DNA of 30,595 nt from Scybalomonas sp905214925 (lineage in GTDB: Bacteria; Bacillota; Clostridia; Lachnospirales; Lachnospiraceae), in NCBI GenBank assembly GCA_905214925.1, contig CAJMOB010000038.1, forward strand, positions 1 to 30,595, written 5' to 3'. The position numbers were made by a program, and so were the translations under genes. Shown in pieces: positions 1 to 7,296 of the stretch. Position 1 is the stretch's first letter. Every line of letters starts with the position of its first letter. The notes below the pieces were generated by a model. It did no database searches. It was not told the origin of the DNA and worked only from the letters and a program-made list of their open reading frames with translations.

Positions 1-2
1 GG

Positions 3-566
3 ACTATATTTAAAAATATAAATAAAACTTCTACGGTCAAAAAAGTAGAAAAGAAATTAAAAAGAGAGCAAAGAAAACTTTCAAGGAAATATGAAAGTTT
101 GAAAATGAGAAATAAAAATATAGAAGAAGGGAGAGCTACTCAAAGGAATATTCAAAAACAAGTCGTTAAAGTACAAAAACTTCATCAAAGATTAGCGAAT
201 ATAAGAACGGATGATATCAATAAAACAATATCTTTAATTATAAGGCAAAAGCCAAGCTATAAAACAATTGAAGATTTAGCAGTTTCTAATATGATGAAGA
301 ATAAGCATTTATCAAAAGCAATAGCAAATCAAAAGTTCTTTGAATTTAGAAAGAAATTAACTACGAAATGCAAACAAAACAAGATAGAACTTAGAGTCGT
401 TGATAGGTTTTATCCATCATCAAAGACTTGTAGTTGTTGTGGAAAGATTAAGAAAGATTTAAAACTGAAAGATAGAGTTTACAAATGTGATTGTGGATTA
501 ATGATTGATAGAGATTTCAATGCGAGTATTAATCTTAAAAATGCTAAAAAATATAAGACAGTCTAA
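3..566 (+). CDS. tnpB: TnpB, RNA-guided nuclease/accessory protein of an IS605/IS607-type element (5' end cut by window)
   Basis: The frame is open from base 3, so the N-terminal part of the gene lies outside the window; the first in-window ATG (99) is not the real start. What is visible is the C-terminal half of TnpB. It shows the RuvC-II glutamate context TIEDL followed by MMKNKHLSKA, then the conserved DRFYPSSKTC segment leading into the zinc finger (CSCC...CDC), and the RuvC-III motif DRDFNASINL. TnpB proteins of the IS200/IS605 and IS607 families are RNA-guided DNA nucleases that use an omega RNA made from the right end of the element. The motifs seen look intact. No TnpA is visible because the window starts inside the element, so the family (IS605 or IS607) cannot be decided here. 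Identification as TnpB is secure. Confidence 0.93.
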   Translation, partial: TIFKNINKTSTVKKVEKKLKREQRKLSRKYESLKMRNKNIEEGRATQRNIQKQVVKVQKLHQRLANIRTDDINKTISLIIRQKPSYKTIEDLAVSNMMKNKHLSKAIANQKFFEFRKKLTTKCKQNKIELRVVDRFYPSSKTCSCCGKIKKDLKLKDRVYKCDCGLMIDRDFNASINLKNAKKYKTV

Positions 567-680
567 AAACAAAGAAACTTATATAGGTACGGAGGGCTAA
601 CTTCGGAATTTAAGCCTTTGGAGAACCCTATCAAATCGTAGTAGCTTAGGCAAGGCGAGGTTCAATGAAGAAGGAAAAAT
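567..680 (+). ncRNA. Right end of the TnpB element / probable omega RNA scaffold
   Basis: The roughly 110 bases after the tnpB stop are unusually GC-rich for this region. They have the layout of clostridial TnpB right ends: a GGAATTTAAGCC segment near 606-617, short complementary blocks (GGCT at 595 with AGCC at 614), and an AATGAAGAAGGAA end near 664-676. In TnpB elements this part is transcribed as the omega RNA scaffold, and the flanking chromosomal bases act as guide. The exact right boundary (about 676) is estimated from similarity to remembered right ends, not from a left-end comparison or an empty site. Confidence 0.45.
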
Positions 681-729
681 CTCGATATGGATATATTTGA
701 ACATATTTTGAGTAGCAGTTTAGTTTTAT

Positions 730-987
730 ATGATAAAGAGGAAAGTTAAGATCACAAGAGAAAAGGAGGATCCAGCAAAAAGGGCAGTTTCTTTTGTTAA
801 TATGGCGGATCAATTTGCTTGTGAAATCCACTTTCAAGTGAATGATGTAACGTATAATGGAAAATCAGTCATTAGTGTTATGATTGCAGACTTTGAGCCA
901 GAACAGATATTAGAAGTTATCTGTGATGGAGAAGAAGAAAAGGAAGCTATCGATGTTGTTTGTCAATGGTTTCAGTCAGAAAAATAA
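730..987 (+). CDS. HPr-like (PTS phosphocarrier fold) protein lacking the active-site histidine
   Basis: An 85-aa protein that aligns end to end with HPr without gaps: VKIT for the first strand, EDPAKRAVSFV where HPr has the GIHARPA motif, then NGKSVISVM where HPr has NLKSIMGVM, and a final helix EAIDVVCQWF. The position of His15 is occupied by proline and Arg17 by lysine or arginine, so it cannot accept a phosphate from enzyme I in the usual way. The serine equivalent to regulatory Ser46 is kept. Known His-less relatives (Crh in Bacillus) act only through Ser46 phosphorylation and CcpA; a similar regulatory role here is inference. There is no good Shine-Dalgarno before the ATG at 730, and the right end of the TnpB element lies only about 50 bases upstream, so the insertion may have replaced the native leader. 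The start is chosen because it matches the HPr N-terminus. Confidence 0.72.
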   Translation: MIKRKVKITREKEDPAKRAVSFVNMADQFACEIHFQVNDVTYNGKSVISVMIADFEPEQILEVICDGEEEKEAIDVVCQWFQSEK

Positions 988-1043
988 AGGATAAAAAAGC
1001 GGTGAGAAACAACGATTAGTTTCTCACCGCTTTTTTATCCTTT
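986..1043. terminator. Bidirectional terminator, perfect 25-bp inverted repeat
   Basis: The arms 986-1010 and 1019-1043 are perfectly complementary around an 8-base loop. The core AGCGGTGAGAAAC is flanked by A-tracts on the left and T-tracts on the right, so it works as an intrinsic terminator on either strand. It includes parts of the stop codons of both convergent genes (HPr-like at 985-987, YitT-like at 1042-1044). Confidence 0.93.
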
Positions 1044-1890
1044 ATAAATGTAATTTTTCCGTTGTAAATCCGTGTCCATGGACTTCATTGACCTGAGTGA
1101 TTACCATAAATGCATTTTTATCGATACCCATAACGATTTCGTTTAATTTATTTAATTCTCGACTGGACACAATCGTTAAAATAGCAAACGAATTTTTATG
1201 GAGATACCCTGATTCCATATGGAGTAATGTAGTACCACGATCTAAATTTGTCTGAATCGCACAGTTAATTTTTTCATATTCTTTACTAATGATCTTCACT
1301 TGTGTCTGAGATTTTCCCATTAATAAAATGCGATCGAGAACAATCGTATACGTTAATACCATGAAAATACCATAAAGCACTTTTTCTTTATTTGTATAAA
1401 ACATTTGAAGAATTAAGATAGTGAAATCCAATGCATACAGTGTGACGGATACAGGAATACGGAATTTTTTATTGAGAATGAGAGGGGGAATATCGATTCC
1501 ACCTGTAGAAGCACCAGCACGAATGACAATTCCAATACCAAATCCGATCATAATTCCGCCCATAATGCTTGAAAGCATAGGATCCGTTGTCATATTTTGG
1601 AGAGCAGGAATCTTTTGTAGCACTCCAAGAATGATTGGATAATAAAACGTGCTAATGAGAGTAGTAAGCGCAAATGGGATACCAAGGATGAGAGCGCCAA
1701 GAAGGAACATAATAATATTAAAGATTCCTACTGTATATTCCACAGGAATGGAAAAAGAATGATTGAAAAAGAGACCAAGTCCCGTTGTTCCACCTGTAAT
1801 TAATTGGTTTGGCAGTATGAACATAACAACAGCCAAACAATAAACAGTATTGCCAAGAAGAATAAGCAATAGATTTTGTAAACGTTTCAT
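1042..1890 (-). CDS. YitT-family membrane protein (DUF161 + DUF2179)
   Basis: A 282-aa protein with five or six hydrophobic segments in the first about 190 residues, including the family-typical motifs ITGGTTGLGL and IRAGASTGGIDI, followed by a soluble C-terminal DUF2179-type domain (about residues 200-282). YitT-family proteins are integral membrane proteins of Bacillota with no firmly assigned substrate. An upstream ATG at 1905 would add five residues, but the sequence ATGAGG there supplies the GAGG ribosome binding site for the ATG at 1890, so I prefer the shorter form. The gene stands alone: it converges on the HPr-like gene and is separated from the upstream nad operon by a terminator. 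Confidence 0.9.
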   Translation of the reverse strand: MKRLQNLLLILLGNTVYCLAVVMFILPNQLITGGTTGLGLFFNHSFSIPVEYTVGIFNIIMFLLGALILGIPFALTTLISTFYYPIILGVLQKIPALQNMTTDPMLSSIMGGIMIGFGIGIVIRAGASTGGIDIPPLILNKKFRIPVSVTLYALDFTILILQMFYTNKEKVLYGIFMVLTYTIVLDRILLMGKSQTQVKIISKEYEKINCAIQTNLDRGTTLLHMESGYLHKNSFAILTIVSSRELNKLNEIVMGIDKNAFMVITQVNEVHGHGFTTEKLHL

Positions 1891-1937
1891 TTGTAATAAC
1901 CTCATTTCTTTAAAGTATTTCAGTGTTGTGATAAAGT

Positions 1938-1971
1938 GAAAAACGGAAGTAGAATGATTCTACTTCCGTTT
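1938..1971 (-). terminator. Intrinsic terminator, minus strand
   Basis: The arms 1941-1954 and 1958-1971 pair perfectly over 14 bases around a 3-base loop (core CGGAAGTAGAA). On the minus strand the stem ends in CCGTTTTTCAC, giving a T-tract. It overlaps the stop codon of the small ORF at 1960-2052. It could also stop read-through from the nad operon. Confidence 0.82.
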
Positions 1972-2052
1972 CTCGTTTTTTAAAAAGACAAGTCTGTCTT
2001 TTTGCCATAATTGAATTAATAAATCTAATGGTATGATACAGTTGGTATCCAT
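1960..2052 (-). CDS. Possible 30-aa small protein, unknown function
   Basis: A short minus-strand frame begins MDTNCIIPLD, continues with the hydrophobic stretch LLIQLW and ends in a basic tail NEKRK. It is preceded 8 bases upstream by a purine-rich GAGAGAG ribosome binding site (2061-2067) and by an extended -10 promoter element (TGATATACT, hexamer 2085-2090). It is closed by a perfect terminator hairpin that contains the stop codon. The compact promoter-RBS-ORF-terminator layout is what argues for it; I recognise no family. An alternative is a short non-coding RNA of about 120 bases from the same promoter. Confidence 0.45.
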   Translation of the reverse strand: MDTNCIIPLDLLIQLWQKDRLVFLKNEKRK

Positions 2053-2084
2053 TTTTTTCACTCTCTCTTTTCCGTATAAAATCT

Positions 2085-2093
2085 AGTATATCA
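2085..2093 (-). promoter_or_regulatory. Extended -10 promoter for the small ORF
   Basis: On the minus strand the bases read TGATATACT, a TGn extension before the hexamer TATACT. No good -35 lies 17 bases upstream, which is common for extended -10 promoters. The predicted start of transcription is about 25 bases before the small-ORF ATG. Confidence 0.45.
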
Positions 2094-2170
2094 TTTTTCT
2101 AAGAAAAGATCTAGAAAGAAAAAGACAGTCCTATTCAAGGAGAGTTGGGCGCACACTTTGTTCTAAAAAC

Positions 2171-3028
2171 TTATTCTATGGGTTTTAAATTTTTCAAAGA
2201 AAAGTCTAAGATAGGTGCAGAATGGGTTAACGCCCCAGAAGAGATATAAGTGACACCAATTTCTGCAATTTCTTTTAGACGCTCTTTCGTTATATTGCCA
2301 GAACATTCTGTTTGGGCACGATTGCCGATTTTTTTAACCGCTTCTTTCATCGTATCATTATCCATATTGTCCAACATAATAATATCTGCTCCTGCATGAA
2401 GAGCTTCTTCTACCATAGAGAGGTTTTCCACTTCTACTTCAATTTTCCGAACGAAAGGAGCATAGGATTTTGCCATTTGGATCGCTTTTGTTACACTACC
2501 AGCAGCCCCAATATGATTATCTTTTAATAAAATGCCATCGGATAAATTATAGCGATGATTGTGACCGCCACCAATTTTTACCGCATATTTTTCGAAAGGA
2601 CGCATATTTGGAGTCGTTTTTCTTGTGTCTAAAAGTTTGGTGGAATAGCCTTCTAGTTCCTTTACATATTCATGGGTGAAAGTGGCGATTCCGCTCATGC
2701 GCTGTAAATAGTTAAGAGCTGTTCTCTCGCCCGATAAAAGGGAGCGAATGTCTCCTGTTACAATCCCAATTCGTTCTCCTGATTTTATAAAATCTCCATC
2801 TTTATAAGTGGTGGAAAAGGTAAAAGTGTTATCGAGGAGTTCAAACACACGACAAAAAACAGAAATTCCGCATAAAATACCGTCCTCTTTACAAATTAAA
2901 TCGGCTTTTCCTTGTTTTTCTACAGGCATAACAGCATTTGTTGTAACATCTTCGCTTGTAATATCTTCTTTTAAGGCACGTAATAAATATTCATCGAGAT
3001 TCACTCGAAAAATGACACCATTTTTCAT
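2171..3028 (-). CDS. nadC: Quinolinate phosphoribosyltransferase (decarboxylating)
   Basis: Converts quinolinate plus PRPP to nicotinate mononucleotide, the third step of de novo NAD synthesis. The 285-aa protein carries the family signatures ERTALNYLQRMSGIAT, LLDTRKTTPNMRP and KIGGGHNHRYNLSDGILLKDNHI in short succession, then IEVEVENL and IMLDNM near the C-terminus. These hold the Arg/Lys/His residues that bind quinolinate and PRPP. The frame stays open to an ATG at 3064 inside nadB. I prefer the ATG at 3028 because it gives the usual family length and follows AGAAAGGA; with this start nadC overlaps the end of nadB by 38 bases. It is the last gene of the nadA-nadB-nadC operon. Confidence 0.95.
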   Translation of the reverse strand: MKNGVIFRVNLDEYLLRALKEDITSEDVTTNAVMPVEKQGKADLICKEDGILCGISVFCRVFELLDNTFTFSTTYKDGDFIKSGERIGIVTGDIRSLLSGERTALNYLQRMSGIATFTHEYVKELEGYSTKLLDTRKTTPNMRPFEKYAVKIGGGHNHRYNLSDGILLKDNHIGAAGSVTKAIQMAKSYAPFVRKIEVEVENLSMVEEALHAGADIIMLDNMDNDTMKEAVKKIGNRAQTECSGNITKERLKEIAEIGVTYISSGALTHSAPILDFSLKNLKPIE

Positions 3029-4322
3029 AAAATATCGGATCCTTTCTTTGTAATTCTTTTTCAATCAGCTGTAAATTTTCCATAGCACGGCTTTGCTCAT
3101 CAGGATAAATAGAAGGGAGTGTAAGCGGACAGCGAAAGGAGAGCGTCTGCACTTGTTTGGCAATGAATTTTGCTGCTCGTTTTGCAAATACAAGACTTTC
3201 TAAAAGAGAGTTGCTTGCAAGGCGATTGGCACCATGGACTCCATTACAAGCAGTTTCTCCAACAGCATAGAGTTGTTTCATGGAAGTTTCCCCGTTAATA
3301 GAGGCTTTAATTCCACCCATTAAATAATGTTGGGATGGGGTGACAGGAACGAGATCTTTTGTTAAATCATATCCTTCTTCTAGACATTCCTGATAAATAT
3401 TTGGAAATCTGTGTTTTGCCTCTTCTTTTGTCATAGAAGGGAGGGTTAAATAAACATGGTCTGTTCCGAACCTCTCCATTTCTGCTTTAATGGCAGAAGT
3501 TACAACATCTCTTGGTTTTAGTTCATCCGTAAAGCGTTCATGATTATCATTTAAAAGAATTGCTCCTTCTCCTCGAACGGATTCAGATATTAAAAATCTT
3601 CGACCTTTTTTCTTAGAATAAAGAGTCGTTGGGTGAATTTGTATATAATGAAGATTTTCTAGTTCAATTTGATGTTTTAATGCAAGAGAAAAACTATCGC
3701 CTGTAATATGAGGAAAATTCGTAGAGTTTTCAAATAGTCCACCAATTCCCCCAGTGGCTAAAACAATGGATTTTGCAATCATGGCTTCTTTGGAGCCATC
3801 TTCCTTTTCTACGATAATACCATAACAAGTATTTTCTTTTACAATAAGATCGATCATAGTTGTGTAGTCTAAAACCGTAATGTTTGGGCGATGAATGACT
3901 TGTTGAATAAGAGTAGAGGTAATTTCTTTTCCCGTTACATCTTCGTGATAGAGAATACGATAATTGGAGTGAGCACCTTCTCTTGTATAGAGTAAGTTTC
4001 CTTTTTCGTCTCGTTCAAATGCGACCCCAAAACCAATTAAATCTTCAATAATTTCTGGGGAAGATTCGATCATAATTTTTACTGCCTCTTTGTTATTTTC
4101 ATAATGCCCTGCACGCATTGTATCCTCGAAGTAGCTATCGAAATCATCAGGAGATTTTAAAACACAAATACCGCCTTGTGCTAAATAAGAGTCGCTGTGA
4201 TCGATAGAATCTTTTGTGATCATGAGAACTCTTATATGAGAGGGCAAAGAAAGAGCCGTAAAAAGCCCACTTGCACCTGTTCCTACGACGACAACGTCGT
4301 AATGTCTTTGTTCCATTGTCAT
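2991..4322 (-). CDS. nadB: L-aspartate oxidase
   Basis: FAD enzyme that oxidises L-aspartate to iminoaspartate, the substrate NadA uses next. The N-terminus has the dinucleotide-binding fold (DVVVVGTGASGL). The middle has family motifs SVRGEGAILLN and HYLMGGI, and the C-terminal FAD motif GANRLASNSLLESLVFA is present. The protein is about 443 aa, shorter than the roughly 530-aa enterobacterial form and typical of Bacillota versions with a reduced helical C-terminal domain. The frame extends to an ATG at 4355 that overlaps the nadA stop, but AAAGGA precedes the ATG at 4322 by five bases, so I use that start. Another ATG six bases further on (4316) is also possible. Confidence 0.95.
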   Translation of the reverse strand: MTMEQRHYDVVVVGTGASGLFTALSLPSHIRVLMITKDSIDHSDSYLAQGGICVLKSPDDFDSYFEDTMRAGHYENNKEAVKIMIESSPEIIEDLIGFGVAFERDEKGNLLYTREGAHSNYRILYHEDVTGKEITSTLIQQVIHRPNITVLDYTTMIDLIVKENTCYGIIVEKEDGSKEAMIAKSIVLATGGIGGLFENSTNFPHITGDSFSLALKHQIELENLHYIQIHPTTLYSKKKGRRFLISESVRGEGAILLNDNHERFTDELKPRDVVTSAIKAEMERFGTDHVYLTLPSMTKEEAKHRFPNIYQECLEEGYDLTKDLVPVTPSQHYLMGGIKASINGETSMKQLYAVGETACNGVHGANRLASNSLLESLVFAKRAAKFIAKQVQTLSFRCPLTLPSIYPDEQSRAMENLQLIEKELQRKDPIFYEKWCHFSSESR

Positions 4323-4351
4323 CACGATCCTTTCTTTGTTGGTAATATACA

Positions 4352-5275
4352 TCAATTTGTAAGTTCTAACATACGAGTAAGAGGCTGTTTTGAACGTTCT
4401 ATTAACTCTTTGGACATTTCCACAGTAGGAGAAAGTGTCTCTAAAGCGGATAGTACCTTATTTAATGTAATTTTTTTCATATCGCTACAAATTTGATGTT
4501 CGGTAGCTGGATAAAAAATTTTATCTGGATTTGTTTTTTGTAACTCATAAAAAATGCCAGTTTCTGTAGCAATAATGAATTCTTTATCATGACTTTCTTT
4601 TACATAGTTTAAGATACCAGAAGTGCTTCCTACATAATCAGCAAGCGAAACCACATCAGAGGGACATTCTGGATGAACTAAAATTTTTGCCAGTGGGTGG
4701 GTTTCTTTTTGCTTCATTACAGCTTCTTTTTTTATTGCATGGTGAATTGGACAGTAGCCATCATTTAAAATAATATGTTTTTCTGGCACCTGTGACGCCA
4801 CATAACTTCCAAGATGTTGATCGGGAATAAAGAAGATATGCTTCATGGGAAGATTTTTTACGATAGAAACTGCGTTTGAAGAAGTGACACAGACATCTGC
4901 ATACGTTTTAATTTCCGCCGTGGAATTTACATAACAGACAACCGCAAGATCTTCATATTGTTTTTTTAGTGCTTGTAGTTGTGAAATATTTACCATATGT
5001 GCCATCGGACAATCGGCAGTTAAATCGGGCATAACGACGATTTTTTTAGGATTTAAGGCTTTTGCACTTTCTCCCATAAAAGAAACACCACAGTAGCAAA
5101 GAACTTCTTTTTTTAAATCGACGGCTAGCTTGCTCAAATAAAAAGAATCTCCCACATAGTCAGCAATTTCTTGTACTTCAGCTGGGGTATAATAATGGGC
5201 TAAAATAACTGCATTTTTTTCTTGTTTTAGTTGTTCAATTCTTGATTTTATTTCGAAAAGAGTATTGGTACTCAT
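4352..5275 (-). CDS. nadA: Quinolinate synthase
   Basis: A [4Fe-4S] enzyme that condenses iminoaspartate with dihydroxyacetone phosphate to quinolinate. The 307-aa protein has the three cluster cysteines in their expected contexts: Cys62 (YCGVSFMGESAK), Cys175 (NDGYCPIH) and Cys263 (HQICSDM). It also has the substrate motifs AHYYTPAEVQ and PDQHLGSYVA. A clear AGGAGG lies seven bases before the ATG. It is the first gene of the nadABC operon, which needs anaerobic or well-protected Fe-S chemistry, in line with the rest of the window. Confidence 0.96.
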   Translation of the reverse strand: MSTNTLFEIKSRIEQLKQEKNAVILAHYYTPAEVQEIADYVGDSFYLSKLAVDLKKEVLCYCGVSFMGESAKALNPKKIVVMPDLTADCPMAHMVNISQLQALKKQYEDLAVVCYVNSTAEIKTYADVCVTSSNAVSIVKNLPMKHIFFIPDQHLGSYVASQVPEKHIILNDGYCPIHHAIKKEAVMKQKETHPLAKILVHPECPSDVVSLADYVGSTSGILNYVKESHDKEFIIATETGIFYELQKTNPDKIFYPATEHQICSDMKKITLNKVLSALETLSPTVEMSKELIERSKQPLTRMLELTN

Positions 5276-5306
5276 AGAATCCTCCTATTCATATGTAGTT
5301 GTTATT

Positions 5307-5354
5307 ACTATGTCATAAAATGAATATAATGTCAAGATATATGTCAAGACATAT
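5307..5354 (-). promoter_or_regulatory. Promoter and palindromic candidate operator of nadABC
   Basis: The perfect palindrome ATATGTC-AA-GACATAT lies at 5339-5354, and a second ATGTCAAGA half repeats at 5329-5337. On the minus strand both copies read TCTTGACA, so they contain a -35 hexamer (TTGACA). The inner one (5330-5335) stands 17 bases from CATAGT (5307-5312), a 4/6 match to -10. An operator overlapping the -35 fits repression by a niacin-sensing regulator such as NiaR, but no regulator gene is in the window and I cannot match the motif to a matrix. Confidence 0.5.
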
Positions 5355-5480
5355 TGGATAAAAAAGGGAGATGATTTTTTAGATTCTTCTTTTCCTATAA
5401 AATTTATGGGAAGAATGTGAGTTTGTTTTAAAGTTATCCATAGTAACAAAGAAATTTGTGATTTTTTTTTGGGGAAAAGA

Positions 5481-5538
5481 TGATACAATAAAAAGTAAAA
5501 AGAAAGATAAGCGGAAAATGAAGTGACGCTTTATCTTT
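5481..5538 (+). promoter_or_regulatory. Candidate promoter and leader hairpin of the cobalamin operon
   Basis: TGATACAAT (hexamer 5484-5489) is an extended -10 element placed about 90 bases before cbiC. The transcript would begin near 5496 and soon form a stem: AAAGATAAGCG (5503-5513) pairs with CGCTTTATCTTT (5527-5538) with one bulged base. There is no T-tract after it, so it is not an obvious terminator. None of the hallmarks of a cobalamin riboswitch (B12 box) is seen in the 305 bases between nadA and cbiC, which otherwise hold only this promoter, the nad promoter and A/T-rich sequence. Confidence 0.4.
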
Positions 5539-5580
5539 AATAGAAGAAATTTAAAATAGAGAATAGATGAGGAAATAAAA

Positions 5581-6225
5581 TTGAAACCACATGAAATAGA
5601 ACAAAAAAGTATGGAAATTATTACGAAGGAATTAGGAGAAAGAACATTTAAAGAACCAGAGTTTTCTGTTGTTAAGCGATGCATTCATACATCTGCTGAT
5701 TTTGATTATGCGGATAATTTAAAATTTTCAACGGATAGCGTTCGGCTTGGAATGGAAGCAATAAAACGAGGTGCTCATATTGTAACGGATACGAATATGG
5801 CAGCGGCAGGAATTAATAAAAGAGTGCTATCTTCTTATGGAGGAGAGGTTCATTGTTATATGGCGGATTTGGATGTAGCAAATGAGGCGAAAGAAAGAGG
5901 GGTGACTCGCTCGATTGTTTGTATGGAGCGAGGAGCACAACTTACGGGAGAAGTGATTTTTGCCATTGGAAATGCACCGACAGCGTTAATCCGTATTTGT
6001 GAATTAGTAAAAGAAGGAAAAGTAAAGCCAGCTCTTATTATTGGAGCACCAGTTGGATTTGTAAACGTATTAGAATCAAAAGAACTATTATTATCCATGA
6101 AGGAAGTTCCTTATATTGTGGCAGGTGGGAGAAAAGGCGGAAGTAATATTGCCGCAGCCATCTGTAATGCTATGATCTATGAGGCAAAAAAAGAAACGGA
6201 AAAGGAGGAGAAAAGAGAGGAATAG
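5581..6225 (+). CDS. cbiC: Cobalt-precorrin-8 methylmutase
   Basis: Moves the C11 methyl to C12, turning cobalt-precorrin-8 into cobyrinate. The 214-aa protein has the catalytic histidine in RCIHTSADFDYA (His36), the loop TDTNMAAAGI and the family C-terminal motif IVAGGRKGGSNIAAAICNA. The start is TTG at 5581, preceded by GATGAGG eight bases upstream; no ATG fits better. The last about 15 residues are a charged Lys/Glu tail. It is first in the corrinoid operon and ends five bases before cbiD. Confidence 0.95.
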   Translation: MKPHEIEQKSMEIITKELGERTFKEPEFSVVKRCIHTSADFDYADNLKFSTDSVRLGMEAIKRGAHIVTDTNMAAAGINKRVLSSYGGEVHCYMADLDVANEAKERGVTRSIVCMERGAQLTGEVIFAIGNAPTALIRICELVKEGKVKPALIIGAPVGFVNVLESKELLLSMKEVPYIVAGGRKGGSNIAAAICNAMIYEAKKETEKEEKREE

Positions 6226-6229
6226 GAAA

Positions 6230-7288
6230 ATGAAACAATTAAAAGAAGGATTTACAACAGGTTCTTGTGCGGCCGCTGCGTCACTAGCATCTGTCATCTG
6301 GCAGACCACAGGGACTTGTCCTAGTGTCGTGGAAATCGATACTCCAATTAAAAGAGTTTTAAGGCTTTCTGTTCATAAGACAGAACAATATGGAAAGTGT
6401 TATGTGATAAAAGATGCGGGAGATGATCCCGATGTTACCCATGGTTGTCATGTAGAGTCTATCGTAGAGATTGGAGAAAAAGAGGATGGCATTGTAGAAT
6501 TTAAGGCAGGTGTTGGCATTGGAACTGCCACACAAGAAGGATTAAAAATTCAAGTGGGAGAGCCAGCGATTAATCCGATTCCAAGACAGATGATCCAAAA
6601 TGAAATTAAAAAAATCATCGGAAAACGTCATGCTGTTGTTACGATCTCCATTCCAAATGGAGAAGAATTGGCAAAGAAAACATTAAATGGGAAACTTGGA
6701 ATTATTGGAGGGCTTTCTATTTTAGGGACAACAGGAATTGTCCGCCCTATGAGTGAAGAGGCGTTAAAAGATTCTCTTGCTTACGAGTTAGAAATGCGAA
6801 AAAAACAAGGAAATGAAGAGATTTTGCTCGTTCCAGGGCTTGCAGGAGAGCGAATGGCTAGAAAGTATTTAAAAGAACCAAAGTATGCCATTCAAATGAG
6901 CAATTACGTTGGATTTATGTTAGAACAGGCAGGAGAACTTGGATTTAAAAAGGCAGTATTAGCAGGTGCGGTTGGAAAATTAATGAAGTTATCTGCAGGA
7001 ATTATGAATACCCACAGCCATGTAGCGGATGGAAGAAATGAGATTATATGCGCTCATGCAGGTCTTTTGGGGGCAAGTCAAGAAGTGCTAAAAGAGTTAT
7101 ATGAAAGTAAGACAACGGAAAAGGCAATCGAGATTTTAAAACGAGAAAATCTTATGGGTATTTGGCAAGAAATTGCGAAAAGAGGGGCATATCACGCTAA
7201 GATTCGAACAGGATATGCCATGGAAGTAAGAGTTATCTTATTTGATAAAAATGGAAACATTATTGGAGATTCTTTAGAAGAAAGGTAG
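6230..7288 (+). CDS. cbiD: Cobalt-precorrin-5B C1-methyltransferase
   Basis: SAM-dependent methylation at C1 in the anaerobic corrin pathway. The 352-aa protein starts with the CbiD signature EGFTTGSCAAAAS and contains GDDPDVTHG, TGIVRPMSEEAL and AGAVGKLMKLSAG. The frame is open upstream to 6179, but that part would be a run of Lys/Arg overlapping cbiC. The ATG at 6230 has GAGAGGAA before it and gives the normal N-terminus. It belongs to the cobalt-early (oxygen-independent) route, as do CbiK and CbiL downstream. Confidence 0.96.
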   Translation: MKQLKEGFTTGSCAAAASLASVIWQTTGTCPSVVEIDTPIKRVLRLSVHKTEQYGKCYVIKDAGDDPDVTHGCHVESIVEIGEKEDGIVEFKAGVGIGTATQEGLKIQVGEPAINPIPRQMIQNEIKKIIGKRHAVVTISIPNGEELAKKTLNGKLGIIGGLSILGTTGIVRPMSEEALKDSLAYELEMRKKQGNEEILLVPGLAGERMARKYLKEPKYAIQMSNYVGFMLEQAGELGFKKAVLAGAVGKLMKLSAGIMNTHSHVADGRNEIICAHAGLLGASQEVLKELYESKTTEKAIEILKRENLMGIWQEIAKRGAYHAKIRTGYAMEVRVILFDKNGNIIGDSLEER

Positions 7289-7296
7289 GTGGTATC

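Noticed and set aside
3028..3064. Upstream ATG (3064) as the nadC start
   Set aside because: The AGAAAGGA before 3028 and family length favour the later start; the extra residues are Lys/Arg-rich and overlap nadB.
5276..5580. Cobalamin riboswitch before cbiC
   Set aside because: No B12 box or space for the fold in the leader.
5285..5684. Minus-strand frames of 67 and 101 codons in the nadA-cbiC gap
   Set aside because: They overlap the divergent promoters and cbiC, have no RBS and no family features.
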